Assembly (NCBI GenBank): GCA_942492915.1
Contig: OW818662.1
Span: forward strand, 2,790,001 to 2,854,000
Length of the DNA: 64,000 nt
Origin: Turneriella sp942492915
GTDB lineage: Bacteria; Spirochaetota; Leptospiria; Turneriellales; Turneriellaceae
Direction of reading: 5' to 3'
In this document: positions 28,388-36,965 of the stretch, piece by piece
Position numbering within the stretch: position 1 is the stretch's first letter
Layout: every line of letters starts with the position of its first letter
The notes under the pieces: model-generated
Told to the model about the DNA's origin: nothing
Seen by the model: the letters and a program-made list of their open reading frames with translations, nothing else
Databases searched by the model: none
Made by a program: the position numbers and the translations under genes

Positions 28388-29044
28388 TCAGGCGTATGCA
28401 GCGAGGTCAGAAAATGCTTCGAGCCTCACGGCCCAGGTGGTAATTTCGCCCGCAGGCGCATGGCCATACGCGCACCACGCGAAATCGCAGCCAATCGCCT
28501 GTGCTGCCTCGAGGTCGCTCAGGCGGTCGCCCACCATCACAATCTCTTCTTTGATAATGCCAAGCGTGGTGTAGTGCCGCATGATGTCGCTCTTGGTGAA
28601 TATTTTGACGCCTTCAATATAAGTGGGATGTTCCACGTGCTGCAGCACGCCGGCGTATTTCAAGATTGCCTCGATATAGGGACGCCGACCGTTCGACGCG
28701 ACCAGTATCTTGCCGCCGCGTGCAACGATGGTATCGATCGTCTTCTTTACGTCGGGATAATATTCACCGGCGCCCGCCGTTATCTTTTCGCAGAGTAGCC
28801 GCAGCACTGAATCAGAAAGTATGTCACGGTCATCTTCGCTCAGCTGCGGAAACAGATTCTGAAAGATTTTCTTCACCGGCTTACCGATCTCGAGCATAAT
28901 ACGGTCTTTTTCAGGCGTCGCCAGCTGCACGCCTCGCGACGCAGCCCAGCTCTCAATCGACTCTTTATATACCGGATAAATTATGTCTTCAGACGAAAAG
29001 ACGGTTCCGTCGATATCGAGCGCAAAGTATTTATACTTTTTCAT
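28388..29044 (-). CDS. HAD-superfamily phosphatase
   Basis: A 218-residue HAD hydrolase of the phosphoglycolate-phosphatase-like type. Motif I is FALDIDGTVF (nucleophile and acid Asp residues), motif II LVASNGR, motif III the Lys of FTKSDIM, and motif IV VGDRLSDLEAA. An inserted helical cap (about residues 18-85) covers the site. It would remove phosphate from a small metabolite; the substrate is not predictable. The HIT gene follows after one base. Confidence 0.85.
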   Translation of the reverse strand: MKKYKYFALDIDGTVFSSEDIIYPVYKESIESWAASRGVQLATPEKDRIMLEIGKPVKKIFQNLFPQLSEDDRDILSDSVLRLLCEKITAGAGEYYPDVKKTIDTIVARGGKILVASNGRRPYIEAILKYAGVLQHVEHPTYIEGVKIFTKSDIMRHYTTLGIIKEEIVMVGDRLSDLEAAQAIGCDFAWCAYGHAPAGEITTWAVRLEAFSDLAAYA

Positions 29045-29063
29045 GAGTCTAGGTCTGATATGC

Positions 29064-29084
29064 GTTTGCGGCGGCGCCGCAAAC
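29064..29084. terminator. Nine-bp perfect hairpin after the TonB-like pair
   Basis: GTTTGCGGC (29064-29072) and GCCGCAAAC (29076-29084) with a 3-base loop, just past the stop of the 29098 gene. No T-run is seen. Confidence 0.5.
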
Positions 29085-29097
29085 AGATTTCGGATAT

Positions 29098-29688
29098 TTA
29101 GTGCGTGTAGAGCAGCGGCACGATAATCACATAACCGGCGTTTTCACCCGAAACAACGTGCGGCGGGCAGCGCTTGCTGCCAAATGCCTTGCGGCCCGCG
29201 TCGATGAACAATTTTCGCATGCGCGGCAAATTGTCTTCTTCGACTTCTTTGCCGAATTCGACCTCAGTGGGTTTGACTTCGCGCACTTTGCCAAATTTGT
29301 CGACCGTCAGGCGCACGGTCACTGTCGCAACCTGAACAAAAGGTTTAGCCTCTGCGGGAAAATTACGAATCACGCACTTAGCGACATTGGGAATATCTTC
29401 GCTGTTGGTAAGGTTAACCGGAGGCGCCGTATCAATTTCTTCTTTAACAGGCGCCCCAGCAGGTTGTAGCTCAGCGGCTGCAGGCACGGGCGCCGTTTCG
29501 CCCGCCGGCTTCGGATCTGCCGGTTTCTTTTTTAACCTGGCTTTGAGCGCGGGGAGAAATCCCCCTTGCTGGGTTTCGCCCGCTGTCTGCGCCTGACCGC
29601 AGGGTTGTAAGAACCAGACAATCGCCGCAACCAATGCCGCGAGCAGCGTCACGACGATTACCCTGTTTCGTGTCATGGGATACTTCAC
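29098..29688 (-). CDS. TonB-C-like periplasmic protein, copy 2
   Basis: A 196-residue protein with one N-terminal membrane anchor (about residues 9-27), a Pro-Ala-Lys linker and a C-terminal domain of the TonB/AgmX-like kind (about 95-196): ATVTVRLTVDKFGKVREVKP is the typical strand pair. It shares with its neighbour the IPNVAKCVIRNFPAEAKPF block and a late KRCPPHV, so two Cys may form a disulfide. TonB proteins carry energy from ExbB/ExbD to outer-membrane receptors; no exbB or exbD is adjacent. Copy 1 lies 10 bases upstream. Confidence 0.7.
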   Translation of the reverse strand: MKYPMTRNRVIVVTLLAALVAAIVWFLQPCGQAQTAGETQQGGFLPALKARLKKKPADPKPAGETAPVPAAAELQPAGAPVKEEIDTAPPVNLTNSEDIPNVAKCVIRNFPAEAKPFVQVATVTVRLTVDKFGKVREVKPTEVEFGKEVEEDNLPRMRKLFIDAGRKAFGSKRCPPHVVSGENAGYVIIVPLLYTH

Positions 29689-29698
29689 GAAATTGCGA

Positions 29699-30397
29699 TC
29701 AGTTAGTCAGCTCATAATTGAGCGGCACTTCGAGGCGGTAACCGGTTGCGACACCGGCTGCATAATATACCGGGCAGCGACGACCTTGCAATGAATTACG
29801 CGCAGCGTTCATAAAAAGTTTTTTCATGCGCTCTTTGAGATCGGGCGGCAGGTTCTTTTTGAACTGCACGTAGAGCGGTTTCGCATCGCGCACCAGGCCC
29901 GACTTGTCGACGAGCAGGTTCACGAGCACGAGCGCCTCTTCGACATAAGCTTTCGCCTCAGGGGGAAAGTTTCTCACGGCGCAGCGCGCGATATTCGGGG
30001 CGCCGCCACCGCTGCCTCCCGAACCTTCAACGTCGAGATCGACGACACCTTCACCGTCGATCGAACCGCCAGCCTCGTTGGCGGGCAGCGTCGTCGCGTC
30101 TTTGCGCTCTTTGACGAACTGGTTGCCGAAAACCTCGTCAATTTCTATGACCGGCGCCTTGCGCGCGCGCGGCTTAAAGTCGCCGAGGTCGATCGACGCC
30201 GAAGTAAACGGAATCTCACGCGCCTCACCCTGCCAGCTGACAGTAAGGTAGGCCACGAGCTCAATGAACAGAATCGCGCCGATGGCGATAGAAAGGTATT
30301 TATTTTTTTTCTTATCGGGGTGCGGGGTAAACGAATTCGTCAGGCCCGAAAAGACCTGTTCACCCGTCGATAGTCTGATGCCGTCGAGCTCCCCCAT
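29699..30397 (-). CDS. TonB-C-like periplasmic protein, copy 1
   Basis: A 232-residue paralogue of the next gene. A 32-residue cytosolic lead (with GELDGIRLSTGEQVF) precedes a membrane helix (YLSIAIGAILFIELVAYLTV), an acidic and Gly-rich linker (GGSIDGEGVVDLDVEGSGGS) and a C-terminal domain with APNIARCAVRNFPPEAKAY, LVLVNLLVDKSGLVRDAKP and GRRCPVYYA. The two conserved Cys match those of copy 2. Placement just behind fur suggests iron-linked use, for example siderophore or haem uptake, but this is positional inference. The longer lead may touch a cytosolic or inner-membrane partner. Confidence 0.7.
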   Translation of the reverse strand: MGELDGIRLSTGEQVFSGLTNSFTPHPDKKKNKYLSIAIGAILFIELVAYLTVSWQGEAREIPFTSASIDLGDFKPRARKAPVIEIDEVFGNQFVKERKDATTLPANEAGGSIDGEGVVDLDVEGSGGSGGGAPNIARCAVRNFPPEAKAYVEEALVLVNLLVDKSGLVRDAKPLYVQFKKNLPPDLKERMKKLFMNAARNSLQGRRCPVYYAAGVATGYRLEVPLNYELTN

Positions 30398-30482
30398 GTG
30401 CCACCACGGCGAGAGGTCAAATCTTGCGGCAAAGCCTTTTCAATAATTCAACTTTGACAGAAAGCTGCCAGAGTAGAATTTA

Positions 30483-30962
30483 TCAGGTCTCACGTCGCGT
30501 CAGAACCCGCTTTTCAGGCGGGCAGGTCGTGCATTCGGCGTAGATCGTCAGGTGGTGCTTGCGCATGCGAAAACCGTTCTTCAGAGTAATTTTCTCTTTC
30601 AGGTTTTCGAGGCTCGTATCAGAAAATTCGATAATTTTGCCGCAGTCCATGCAGACGATATGGTCGTGGTGCTCGTGCCCCGGCGTGTGCTCGTAGAACT
30701 TGTAGTCTTTGCCAAAGTCGTGCTCTTCGATCAGCTTCAGGTCGAGCATCATCTGAATGACGCGGTACGCGGTCGCCTGCGAGACCTTCTTGCCTTTTTC
30801 GCGAAAGCTCGCAATCAGCTCTTCGACGGTAAAGTGCTCGTGCGTTCTGAAGACCCAGTCGGCAATTTCATCTCTTTGTGGTGTGGATTTATACTGGTGC
30901 TGCAGCATGCGCTCTTTCAGCAATGTCATCTCTTTCGAAATGTTGGCAGCACGCTGTTCCAT
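30483..30962 (-). CDS. Fur-family metal-responsive repressor
   Basis: A 159-residue Fur-family protein. The winged-helix half (about residues 25-95) includes HFTVEELIASFREKGKKVSQ and TAYRVIQMMLDLKLIEE; the metal half carries HEHHDHIVCMDCGKIIEF with a CxxC and a second CTTC near the C-terminus, giving the structural Zn site. Whether it senses Fe, Zn, Mn or peroxide cannot be fixed; the His-rich HEHHDH fits Fur or PerR. The TonB-like pair follows after 85 bases, on the same strand. A GC-rich inverted repeat lies upstream at 31013-31062. Confidence 0.88.
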   Translation of the reverse strand: MEQRAANISKEMTLLKERMLQHQYKSTPQRDEIADWVFRTHEHFTVEELIASFREKGKKVSQATAYRVIQMMLDLKLIEEHDFGKDYKFYEHTPGHEHHDHIVCMDCGKIIEFSDTSLENLKEKITLKNGFRMRKHHLTIYAECTTCPPEKRVLTRRET

Positions 30963-31012
30963 GAGTTGAATGAGAGAGATAAAATCGCATCGTCAAGCCT
31001 AATTGGATTTTG

Positions 31013-31062
31013 ACCCCGCCGGGCATGGTTAATTTGCAGGCTGCTTGTCTGCCCGGCGGGGT
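31013..31062. repeat. Thirteen-bp perfect inverted repeat between fur and a divergent gene
   Basis: ACCCCGCCGGGCA (31013-31025) and TGCCCGGCGGGGT (31050-31062), 24-base loop. It lies in the divergent control region and ends 15 bases before the ATG at 31078. Confidence 0.65.
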
Positions 31063-31077
31063 TTGCGAGCTTGGCGC

Positions 31078-32058
31078 ATGGCAGCACAACTGAAACCCTG
31101 GACGCGATCGGTACTTACAGCCCTGGGCATCGGCATCAGCTATGGCCTTTCGGCACAACTCTTTATGCGCACGCTTTCGCATAAAGACGAGAAGATCTTC
31201 AGCTCTGCCAGCTTTATGGTCATGACACTCGGCTTTGTGTTCTTCGTACCCTTTGCGATAGGCATGCTGCATGTCTGGCTCAGGCAGCGCGACGGCATGC
31301 GCTCGTACGCGCAGTCAATTTTCGAGCCGATGCTGCCAGCGACGAGCTGCCTGATACTCTCGCTCGTGATCGGCTGGGAAGGCACCATTTGCCTGATTAT
31401 GGCATTTCCCATCGTCATGGGTTTGTCGGGTCTCGGCGGGCTCGCTATGCGCATCATTCTGAATGTGCGGCAGAAGAACCTCATCTTCGTAGCGTTTATG
31501 GTGCTGCCAATGCCGCTCTCTCTTCTCGAACAGCGTATCGAACTGCCACAGGAAAAACGCACCGTGACGAATACGATCCGCATTAAGTCGTCGCCGCAAA
31601 AAGTGTGGGACAAAATCGTGCGTGTTGAAAAAATCACTGAACCGCAAGAGAGCGTCTTTTTCATGCTGGGTTTTCCCCGCCCGGTCGAAGCTGTACTTTC
31701 GGGTGACGGTGTCGGGCAAACGCGCCTCGCGACATTTGAGCGCGGCCTGCAATTTGTTGAAACCGTGACCGACTGGAAGGTCAACGAAAAACTCGGCTTT
31801 ATCATCAAGGCTGACCCGAAAATGACACCGCTCACTACGCTCGATGAACACGTCACCGTCGGCGGCGCGTTCTTCGACGTCATGTCGGGCACCTACGAAA
31901 TTCGCAAAGTGAACGACCGCGAACTTGACCTCGTGCTCTACAGCGAACACCGCATCTCGACGCACTTCAATTTCTATGCGCGCATCTGGAGCAATTTTCT
32001 CATGAGCGAGATACAGCAAAATATTCTGAAGGTGATCAAGGGCCGGGCTGAAGGGTAA
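31078..32058 (+). CDS. Membrane protein with SRPBCC domain
   Basis: A 326-residue protein with four or five membrane helices in residues 14-150 and a C-terminal SRPBCC (START/polyketide-cyclase-like) domain from about residue 165, beginning RTVTNTIRIKSSPQKVWDKI, the usual opening of this ligand-binding fold. Such domains bind lipids or other hydrophobic ligands. ATG 31078 is chosen because the further upstream start would read through the inverted repeat. No partner is evident; the gene is followed by a terminator-like hairpin at 32088. Confidence 0.7.
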   Translation: MAAQLKPWTRSVLTALGIGISYGLSAQLFMRTLSHKDEKIFSSASFMVMTLGFVFFVPFAIGMLHVWLRQRDGMRSYAQSIFEPMLPATSCLILSLVIGWEGTICLIMAFPIVMGLSGLGGLAMRIILNVRQKNLIFVAFMVLPMPLSLLEQRIELPQEKRTVTNTIRIKSSPQKVWDKIVRVEKITEPQESVFFMLGFPRPVEAVLSGDGVGQTRLATFERGLQFVETVTDWKVNEKLGFIIKADPKMTPLTTLDEHVTVGGAFFDVMSGTYEIRKVNDRELDLVLYSEHRISTHFNFYARIWSNFLMSEIQQNILKVIKGRAEG

Positions 32059-32087
32059 GGCACAAGTTTCTGAGTTATATACCTTCG

Positions 32088-32121
32088 GACCGCCGAAAAG
32101 GGCGGTCGTAGATCTTTTTTT
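32088..32121 (+). terminator. Intrinsic terminator
   Basis: GACCGCC (32088-32094), 6-base loop, GGCGGTC (32101-32107), then seven T from 32114 after a short gap. Confidence 0.65.
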
Positions 32122-32207
32122 CTGGACACACACGCATTCATTGTGTAGTTTTCCCTCGCAGCCAACCGCTGCGTCTATGCGCTAACCTGCTCCACCACTG
32201 ATTTCAC

Positions 32208-32227
32208 GCGACAGTGTTTTCTGTCGC
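32208..32227 (+). repeat. Hairpin in the leader of the first ABC-F gene
   Basis: GCGACAG/CTGTCGC stem, 6-base loop, ending 9 bases before the AGGAG ribosome site (32237-32241) of the gene at 32246. Leader hairpins of this kind can control ABC-F resistance genes, but no leader peptide is evident. Confidence 0.5.
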
Positions 32228-32245
32228 CACCCAACCAGGAGCAGT

Positions 32246-33676
32246 ATGACCTATATAAAACTTCACGGCGTGAGCTTTGGCTACGCGCCCGACAACCTGA
32301 TTCTTAAAGATATCCACCTTTCGCTATCGCCCGGTGTGTGGGCGATTGCCGGGCCGAACGGTGTGGGCAAGACGACGCTGCTGCGGCTGATCGCGCGCGA
32401 GCTTGAGCCCTTGAACGGGCAGGTTTATTTGCCAGACGGCGCAGACTTTGCGTGGCTGCCACAAGGTGTAAGCCTTACCCGTGCGGAGCGACCGTATAGC
32501 AGCGGTGAAGCGAAAATGCAAATGCTGCGGCAGGTGCTGCAGCAAGACACCGACATTCTGCTGCTCGACGAACCCGAGACGCACCTCGACGCCGCAAACC
32601 GCCTGTGGCTGAAGAGGCACATCGGGGCGAAGCAGCGCGTGGTGCTGATGGTCTCGCACGACGCAGAGCTTCTGAACATGGCGACGCGCATTCTGCATGT
32701 CGAGCAGCAGACCGTGCGCGTATTCGATTCGCACTACGATACGTACCGCGAGAAATTGGCGCATGATCTGCAGATTCGGTCTGCAACGGCATCGCGGGCC
32801 GAACGCGTGGCAAAGTTCGAACAGCGGCAGATGCAGCGGACGCTCGAACGCCAAGAGCGCCGCAGCCGTAATGCGGCACGCCGTGCACCCGACGCGGGCA
32901 TACCGCGCGTGGCGCTCGGGCTGATGAAGCGCAACGCTGAAAAAACCGCGGGTAAGCTTGAAGCGCATGCGAGACAGCGCATGCGCGAACTCGGCGCACA
33001 AATAGCAGATGCGAGACGTCAGGTATCCCAAAGGCTCGATCTGCAGTTCGCGTTCGCTCATGCGATGCCGACGCGGTCGCAGGTTCGCCTTGAAGTTGCG
33101 CACTTGCAGCTCTATACCGAACGCGGGCAACCCATGTGGCGCGACGACGTGAGTTTCGCTGCGAGGGCAGGTGATCGCATTTGCCTCACCGGCAAGAATG
33201 GCGCGGGTAAAAGCCTCTTGATGCAGCACCTTTGTGGATTTTCCCCATTACAAAGCCACGGGCGCGTAACGCAGTCTGCACACGAAAGATTGTTTCTTGG
33301 CAGGTGTGCCGAATTAGGCCATGGCGCGCAGAGTATTCTGCAAATGGCGCGCAGCAGAATGTCTACACTCAATGATGGCGAACTTAGGCGCATGCTCGGT
33401 GGCTTTGGCTATTGGGGCGATCGGGTTTTCGACGAAGCCAACAAGCTGAGCGCCGGCGAAAGAATGAGACTTGATATTTTGCTTTCGACAGTGACAGAGA
33501 CGCAGCCGGGTTACTGCTTGTTCGACGAGGCAGAAATCGGCCTTGATGCTGGTACACGTTCGGCCGCAGCTAGTTTCTTGCGGGGCTTTGGCGGTGTTGT
33601 GCTATTCGCGAGTCACGACGAAGAGTTTGTGCGGCAGATAATGCCGACGCAGGTGATCAGTCTCGAGCGCGCGTGA
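32246..33676 (+). CDS. Short ABC-F ATPase with altered signature motifs
   Basis: A 476-residue protein with two ABC domains and a basic helical linker (about residues 165-275). Domain 1: GPNGVGKTT (Walker A), YSSGEAKMQML where LSGGQ is expected, ILLLDEPETHLD, and VSHDAELL. Domain 2: GKNGAGKS, LSAGERMRLDIL, YCLFDEAEIGLD and ASHDEEF. It has no membrane part, so it is not a transporter; ABC-F proteins bind the ribosomal E site and some protect from antibiotics. The size is close to that of resistance-type ABC-Fs, but the altered signatures make the function uncertain. It converges on a second, standard ABC-F gene. Confidence 0.78.
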   Translation: MTYIKLHGVSFGYAPDNLILKDIHLSLSPGVWAIAGPNGVGKTTLLRLIARELEPLNGQVYLPDGADFAWLPQGVSLTRAERPYSSGEAKMQMLRQVLQQDTDILLLDEPETHLDAANRLWLKRHIGAKQRVVLMVSHDAELLNMATRILHVEQQTVRVFDSHYDTYREKLAHDLQIRSATASRAERVAKFEQRQMQRTLERQERRSRNAARRAPDAGIPRVALGLMKRNAEKTAGKLEAHARQRMRELGAQIADARRQVSQRLDLQFAFAHAMPTRSQVRLEVAHLQLYTERGQPMWRDDVSFAARAGDRICLTGKNGAGKSLLMQHLCGFSPLQSHGRVTQSAHERLFLGRCAELGHGAQSILQMARSRMSTLNDGELRRMLGGFGYWGDRVFDEANKLSAGERMRLDILLSTVTETQPGYCLFDEAEIGLDAGTRSAAASFLRGFGGVVLFASHDEEFVRQIMPTQVISLERA

Positions 33677-33694
33677 ACCGTGAACTGGCCGGCA

Positions 33695-35569
33695 TCACGA
33701 CGCCAGCGATTCCCATTCTGCGAGGCGCTCTTCGAGCTGCTTCTGCAGTTTGGCGCGCTCTTCAGTCTTGGCGCGCAGCTCGTCGGGGGCCATCGTCTGC
33801 AGGCGGTCGCCATCACCGAACAGGGCATCGAGTTCGTTGATGAGCGATTCGTGCTGCGCAATTTCTTGCTCGAGCTTTTTGACGCGTGTCTGCGCTTTGC
33901 CGGCGTCGCTCTTCTGCTTCTTGCGGTCGTTGTAGTTCGAGTTCGTGTCGGCTTCGTGCGCAGCTTCGGCCTTTTGGCGGGCTGTCAGAGGTTTGACTTC
34001 TTCGCTGCCGTCCATGCGGTCTAGCGCGCGCACACCGGCGTTCAACTCTTGCAGCGTGCCGTCTTTAAGTTCGAACACACGGTTGCAGACCTTCTTTATG
34101 AATGCACGGTCGTGGCTCACCATCAGCACGGTGCCTTCAAACGCGGCGAGCGCATCTTCGAGCGCTTCGATGCCTTCGATGTCAAGGTGGTTCGTGGGTT
34201 CGTCGAGTACGAGAAAGTTGGGTTTTTGCAGCATCAGGTCGGCAAAAACGAAACGCGCCATCTCGCCACCCGAAAGTGCAGAAAGTTTTTTCTTCTGTTC
34301 GTCGCCCTCAAAGAGCATGAGGCCGAGTGACCCACGCACGTCTTTGACCGCCTTCTGGTGGTGCAGCTGGTGAAGGTGTTCGTGCAATGGCTCGCCGAGT
34401 TTGCGCAGCTCTTCGTGCACCTGAGCGTAGTAGCCCATACGCACTTCGTGGCCAAATTGAACGCTACCGGCGACGGGCTGCAGTTCACCGGCGATGATTT
34501 TGAGCAGGGTCGTTTTACCGTGACCGTTGGGGCCGACAATTGCGGCTTTATCGCCTTTGCGCAGCAGAAACTCCGCACCTTGGAAAAGCGGTGTGTCTGT
34601 AAATTGCATGCCCACGTTGTGCACGTTCAAAACATCACGGCCCGATTCGCGCTCGTAACGAAAGTTGAACGAGGGCTTGCGGCGTGACGAAGGTATTATT
34701 TCGGGGACTTCAATCTTTTCAACCTGTTTGACGCGTGACTGCGCCTGGCGCGCCTTTGACGCCTTGGCCTTAAAACGGTCAATAAACTCCGTAAGCTCGG
34801 CGATCTTCTTTTTCGCCGCGTCAGCCTCGCGCTCTTTCTGCTCTGCTGCGAGCGTGCGCGCACCGACGAAGCGGTTGTAGTTCATGTTAAAGATGGTGAT
34901 GGTCTTGTAGTCGACATCAAGAATCTGCTCTGACAGCGCCGACAAGAAACCCCGGTCGTGCGTGATGAGAAGCAGCGTACCCTGAAACTCGTTCAGAATA
35001 TAATTCTCGAGCCACTTGATACCCGGCATGTCTAAGTGGTTGGTGGGTTCGTCGAGCAGCAGCACTTCGCCTTTGGCAAAGAGCGAACGCGCGAGCAGCG
35101 CGCGCATCAGCTGGCCACCCGAAAGTTTGTTCGCTGGTATATTGTGAACTTCGTCGGGTAGGCCAAGGCCCGAGAGCAGGCGTGCAGCCTCTGACTCGGC
35201 GCGGTAACCTTCGCGCGACATGATAATTTCTTCGACTTCTCCCGCATGCGCCGGGTCGGCGTTCGGGTTATCGCGCTCAGCAAGCGCCTTTGCGAGAATT
35301 TCATCGCCCGCAATCACGATCTGAATCGCAGTCTCGCCCGAATCGAGCGGCAGGTTCTGCTCGAGGTACGCTATACGCGTGCCCTTCTGTATCTCTATTT
35401 TACCTTCGCTGGGTTGATCGCGGTTTGCGAGAATTTTCAGCAGCGTTGATTTACCCGAACCGTTCGCCCCGGTGATACCGTAGCGCGTGTTTTCATTGAG
35501 TTGCAGCGAAACCCCGGTGAACAGGTCGCGCTCACCGTAAGACATGCCGATATTTTGCAGACTGATCAT
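33695..35569 (-). CDS. ABC-F translation factor (Uup/YbiT-like)
   Basis: A 624-residue ABC-F protein with both halves standard: GANGSGKST, NKLSGGQLMRALLA, LLLDEPTNHLDMPG, then an interdomain helical linker (AKKKIAELTEFIDRFKAKAS), GPNGHGKTT, SALSGGEMARFVFA and LVLDEPTNHLDIEG. The C-terminal 100 residues (from about 530) are a Lys/Glu-rich coiled coil, as in Uup. It probably acts on stalled or initiating ribosomes, in the cytosol. The pyrophosphatase gene lies 3 bases upstream on the same strand. Confidence 0.88.
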   Translation of the reverse strand: MISLQNIGMSYGERDLFTGVSLQLNENTRYGITGANGSGKSTLLKILANRDQPSEGKIEIQKGTRIAYLEQNLPLDSGETAIQIVIAGDEILAKALAERDNPNADPAHAGEVEEIIMSREGYRAESEAARLLSGLGLPDEVHNIPANKLSGGQLMRALLARSLFAKGEVLLLDEPTNHLDMPGIKWLENYILNEFQGTLLLITHDRGFLSALSEQILDVDYKTITIFNMNYNRFVGARTLAAEQKEREADAAKKKIAELTEFIDRFKAKASKARQAQSRVKQVEKIEVPEIIPSSRRKPSFNFRYERESGRDVLNVHNVGMQFTDTPLFQGAEFLLRKGDKAAIVGPNGHGKTTLLKIIAGELQPVAGSVQFGHEVRMGYYAQVHEELRKLGEPLHEHLHQLHHQKAVKDVRGSLGLMLFEGDEQKKKLSALSGGEMARFVFADLMLQKPNFLVLDEPTNHLDIEGIEALEDALAAFEGTVLMVSHDRAFIKKVCNRVFELKDGTLQELNAGVRALDRMDGSEEVKPLTARQKAEAAHEADTNSNYNDRKKQKSDAGKAQTRVKKLEQEIAQHESLINELDALFGDGDRLQTMAPDELRAKTEERAKLQKQLEERLAEWESLAS

Positions 35570-35572
35570 ATT

Positions 35573-36178
35573 TTAGTAGTGAAACTTCGCTTTGTAATCG
35601 GCGACTGCGGCTTCGATCACCTTGCAGGCGACGTCGCGCTCATAAACTTCGCCCATTTCGATCTTGCGTTTCTGGCCGGGAAAATCTTTGTACGTCAGAA
35701 AGTAGTGGCGAATACGGTCGATCAGCGATTGTGGAGCGTCTTTGAGCGTTTCAATGCTGCCGTAGATAGGGTCATCGGCCATGACGGCGATAATTTTGTC
35801 ATCCGCCTCGTGGTCGTCGATCAGCCTCAGGCCACCGATCGTGCGCGCGCGCACGAGAAAACCGTTGCTCGAAATATTGCGTTCAGTAATAACACAGATA
35901 TCGAGCGGATCATGGTCTCCGCTCGTCACCTTCTTGTCGTTCGCGAGCGCGCGAATGCGTTCGTCGCAGTATGTCTGCGGAATAAAGCCGTAGAGCGCGG
36001 GTGGCAGCGACGAATATTTCTGCGGACGGTCGACTTTCATGAGTCCCGACGCTTTGTCGATTTCGTATTTGATCGTATCAGAGGGCACGATCTCGATAAA
36101 AGCGGTGACTACGTTCGGCGCGTCTTCACCGATTGCCACACCATGCCAGGGATGCGCGGTAAAATGGCTCAGCTTCAT
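35573..36178 (-). CDS. ppa: Inorganic pyrophosphatase, family I
   Basis: A 201-residue soluble pyrophosphatase, a little longer than the common 175. Active-site blocks are IKYEIDKASG, LPPALYGFIPQTYC, GDHDPLDICVITE (metal Asp residues) and HEADDKIIAVMADDP. It removes PPi made in biosynthesis. It precedes the ABC-F gene by 3 bases, an arrangement that suggests co-transcription. A short hairpin at 36199-36219 separates it from the SRPBCC gene upstream. Confidence 0.9.
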   Translation of the reverse strand: MKLSHFTAHPWHGVAIGEDAPNVVTAFIEIVPSDTIKYEIDKASGLMKVDRPQKYSSLPPALYGFIPQTYCDERIRALANDKKVTSGDHDPLDICVITERNISSNGFLVRARTIGGLRLIDDHEADDKIIAVMADDPIYGSIETLKDAPQSLIDRIRHYFLTYKDFPGQKRKIEMGEVYERDVACKVIEAAVADYKAKFHY

Positions 36179-36198
36179 AAGGCATGAACGGTGAGAGA

Positions 36199-36219
36199 GA
36201 CACCGCGTAAAGCGGTGTC
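36199..36219 (-). terminator. Eight-bp hairpin after the 36228 gene
   Basis: GACACCGC and GCGGTGTC with a 5-base loop, just past the stop of the SRPBCC gene on the minus strand. Confidence 0.55.
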
Positions 36220-36227
36220 GGGCCCGG

Positions 36228-36770
36228 CTACTTCTTCTCGAGCAGCAGCTTGAGGTTCAAAAGACCTGTTTCAAAGTCTTTGCCGATCATGGATTCAAAG
36301 TCAACAAAGACGAGCATCAAATTCATCGGAAAAGGCATTTTAGCGTGAAATCCCCAGATTACCTTGGTTTTGGTGGGGTCGACGGCCTCAGCCTTCAAAA
36401 ACGCTTCGTTCGTCGCCCGAAATGGGCGCAGAAACCGCAGCTCATAGTCGACACGTTCGCCGGGCAGAATCTTCTTTATTTCTTGCTCACCCGCGCCGAC
36501 GTCGTCTTTTTGGCTGTCCCAGGCTGAAACGAAACCCACGGTGCCATCGGTGCCGCGGTACGACTTCTTCATTTCTTTGTCCATGTTTGCCCAGACGCTA
36601 AAATTATCCTGGTTTTTGAGCTGCGCGATGTAGGCAAAAACCTTATCTTTCGGTTGGTTTATGGTCGCCTCGCGCGTGACCGAGTACTCTTTTTTCGCAA
36701 AAGCGGCAATTGCCAGCAGCAGCGCGACAGTAGCCGCCAAAATGATGCCGAATGTCTTTAGTATCTTCAT
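36228..36770 (-). CDS. SRPBCC-family protein with N-terminal anchor
   Basis: A 180-residue protein: one hydrophobic N-terminal segment (FGIILAATVALLLAIAAFA) followed by a SRPBCC (polyketide cyclase/dehydrase-like) domain starting EYSVTREATINQPKDKVFAY. The fold forms a deep hydrophobic pocket; ligand unknown. It would be anchored to, or secreted across, the inner membrane. It diverges from rplU across about 195 bases, which contain a hairpin at 36791-36818. Confidence 0.75.
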   Translation of the reverse strand: MKILKTFGIILAATVALLLAIAAFAKKEYSVTREATINQPKDKVFAYIAQLKNQDNFSVWANMDKEMKKSYRGTDGTVGFVSAWDSQKDDVGAGEQEIKKILPGERVDYELRFLRPFRATNEAFLKAEAVDPTKTKVIWGFHAKMPFPMNLMLVFVDFESMIGKDFETGLLNLKLLLEKK

Positions 36771-36790
36771 GGATCCTCCAAAACCTCTAT

Positions 36791-36818
36791 ACCCTGAGGC
36801 TTATTTAACCTTCAGGGT
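36791..36818 (+). promoter_or_regulatory. Hairpin in the divergent region upstream of rplU
   Basis: ACCCTGA (36791-36797) and TCAGGGT (36812-36818) with partial pairing inside (GG/CC). It is far enough from rplU (36966) to be part of its leader or an upstream operator. No match to a known L21 leader RNA can be claimed from sight. Confidence 0.4.
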
Positions 36819-36965
36819 GGATTGATAACCGTAATCGGCCTGCAGGCTAAATGGGCCGCAGCAGCGCGTACAGCAGATTTGGCCGGCCCGGGGCGCAACC
36901 CGGAATGGCGTGGTAACAATCACTATTGGTTTGACCACATGTCTCGCTACCCCAAAATGTCGGTT

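Noticed and set aside
31140..32133. Minus-strand frames over the SRPBCC membrane gene
   Set aside because: They mirror the coding strand of a gene with clear membrane helices and a domain; also one spans the terminator at 32088.
36822..36965. Upstream extension of rplU
   Set aside because: L21 starts at MQAVIQVGSKQYRV; the added residues are not part of the family.
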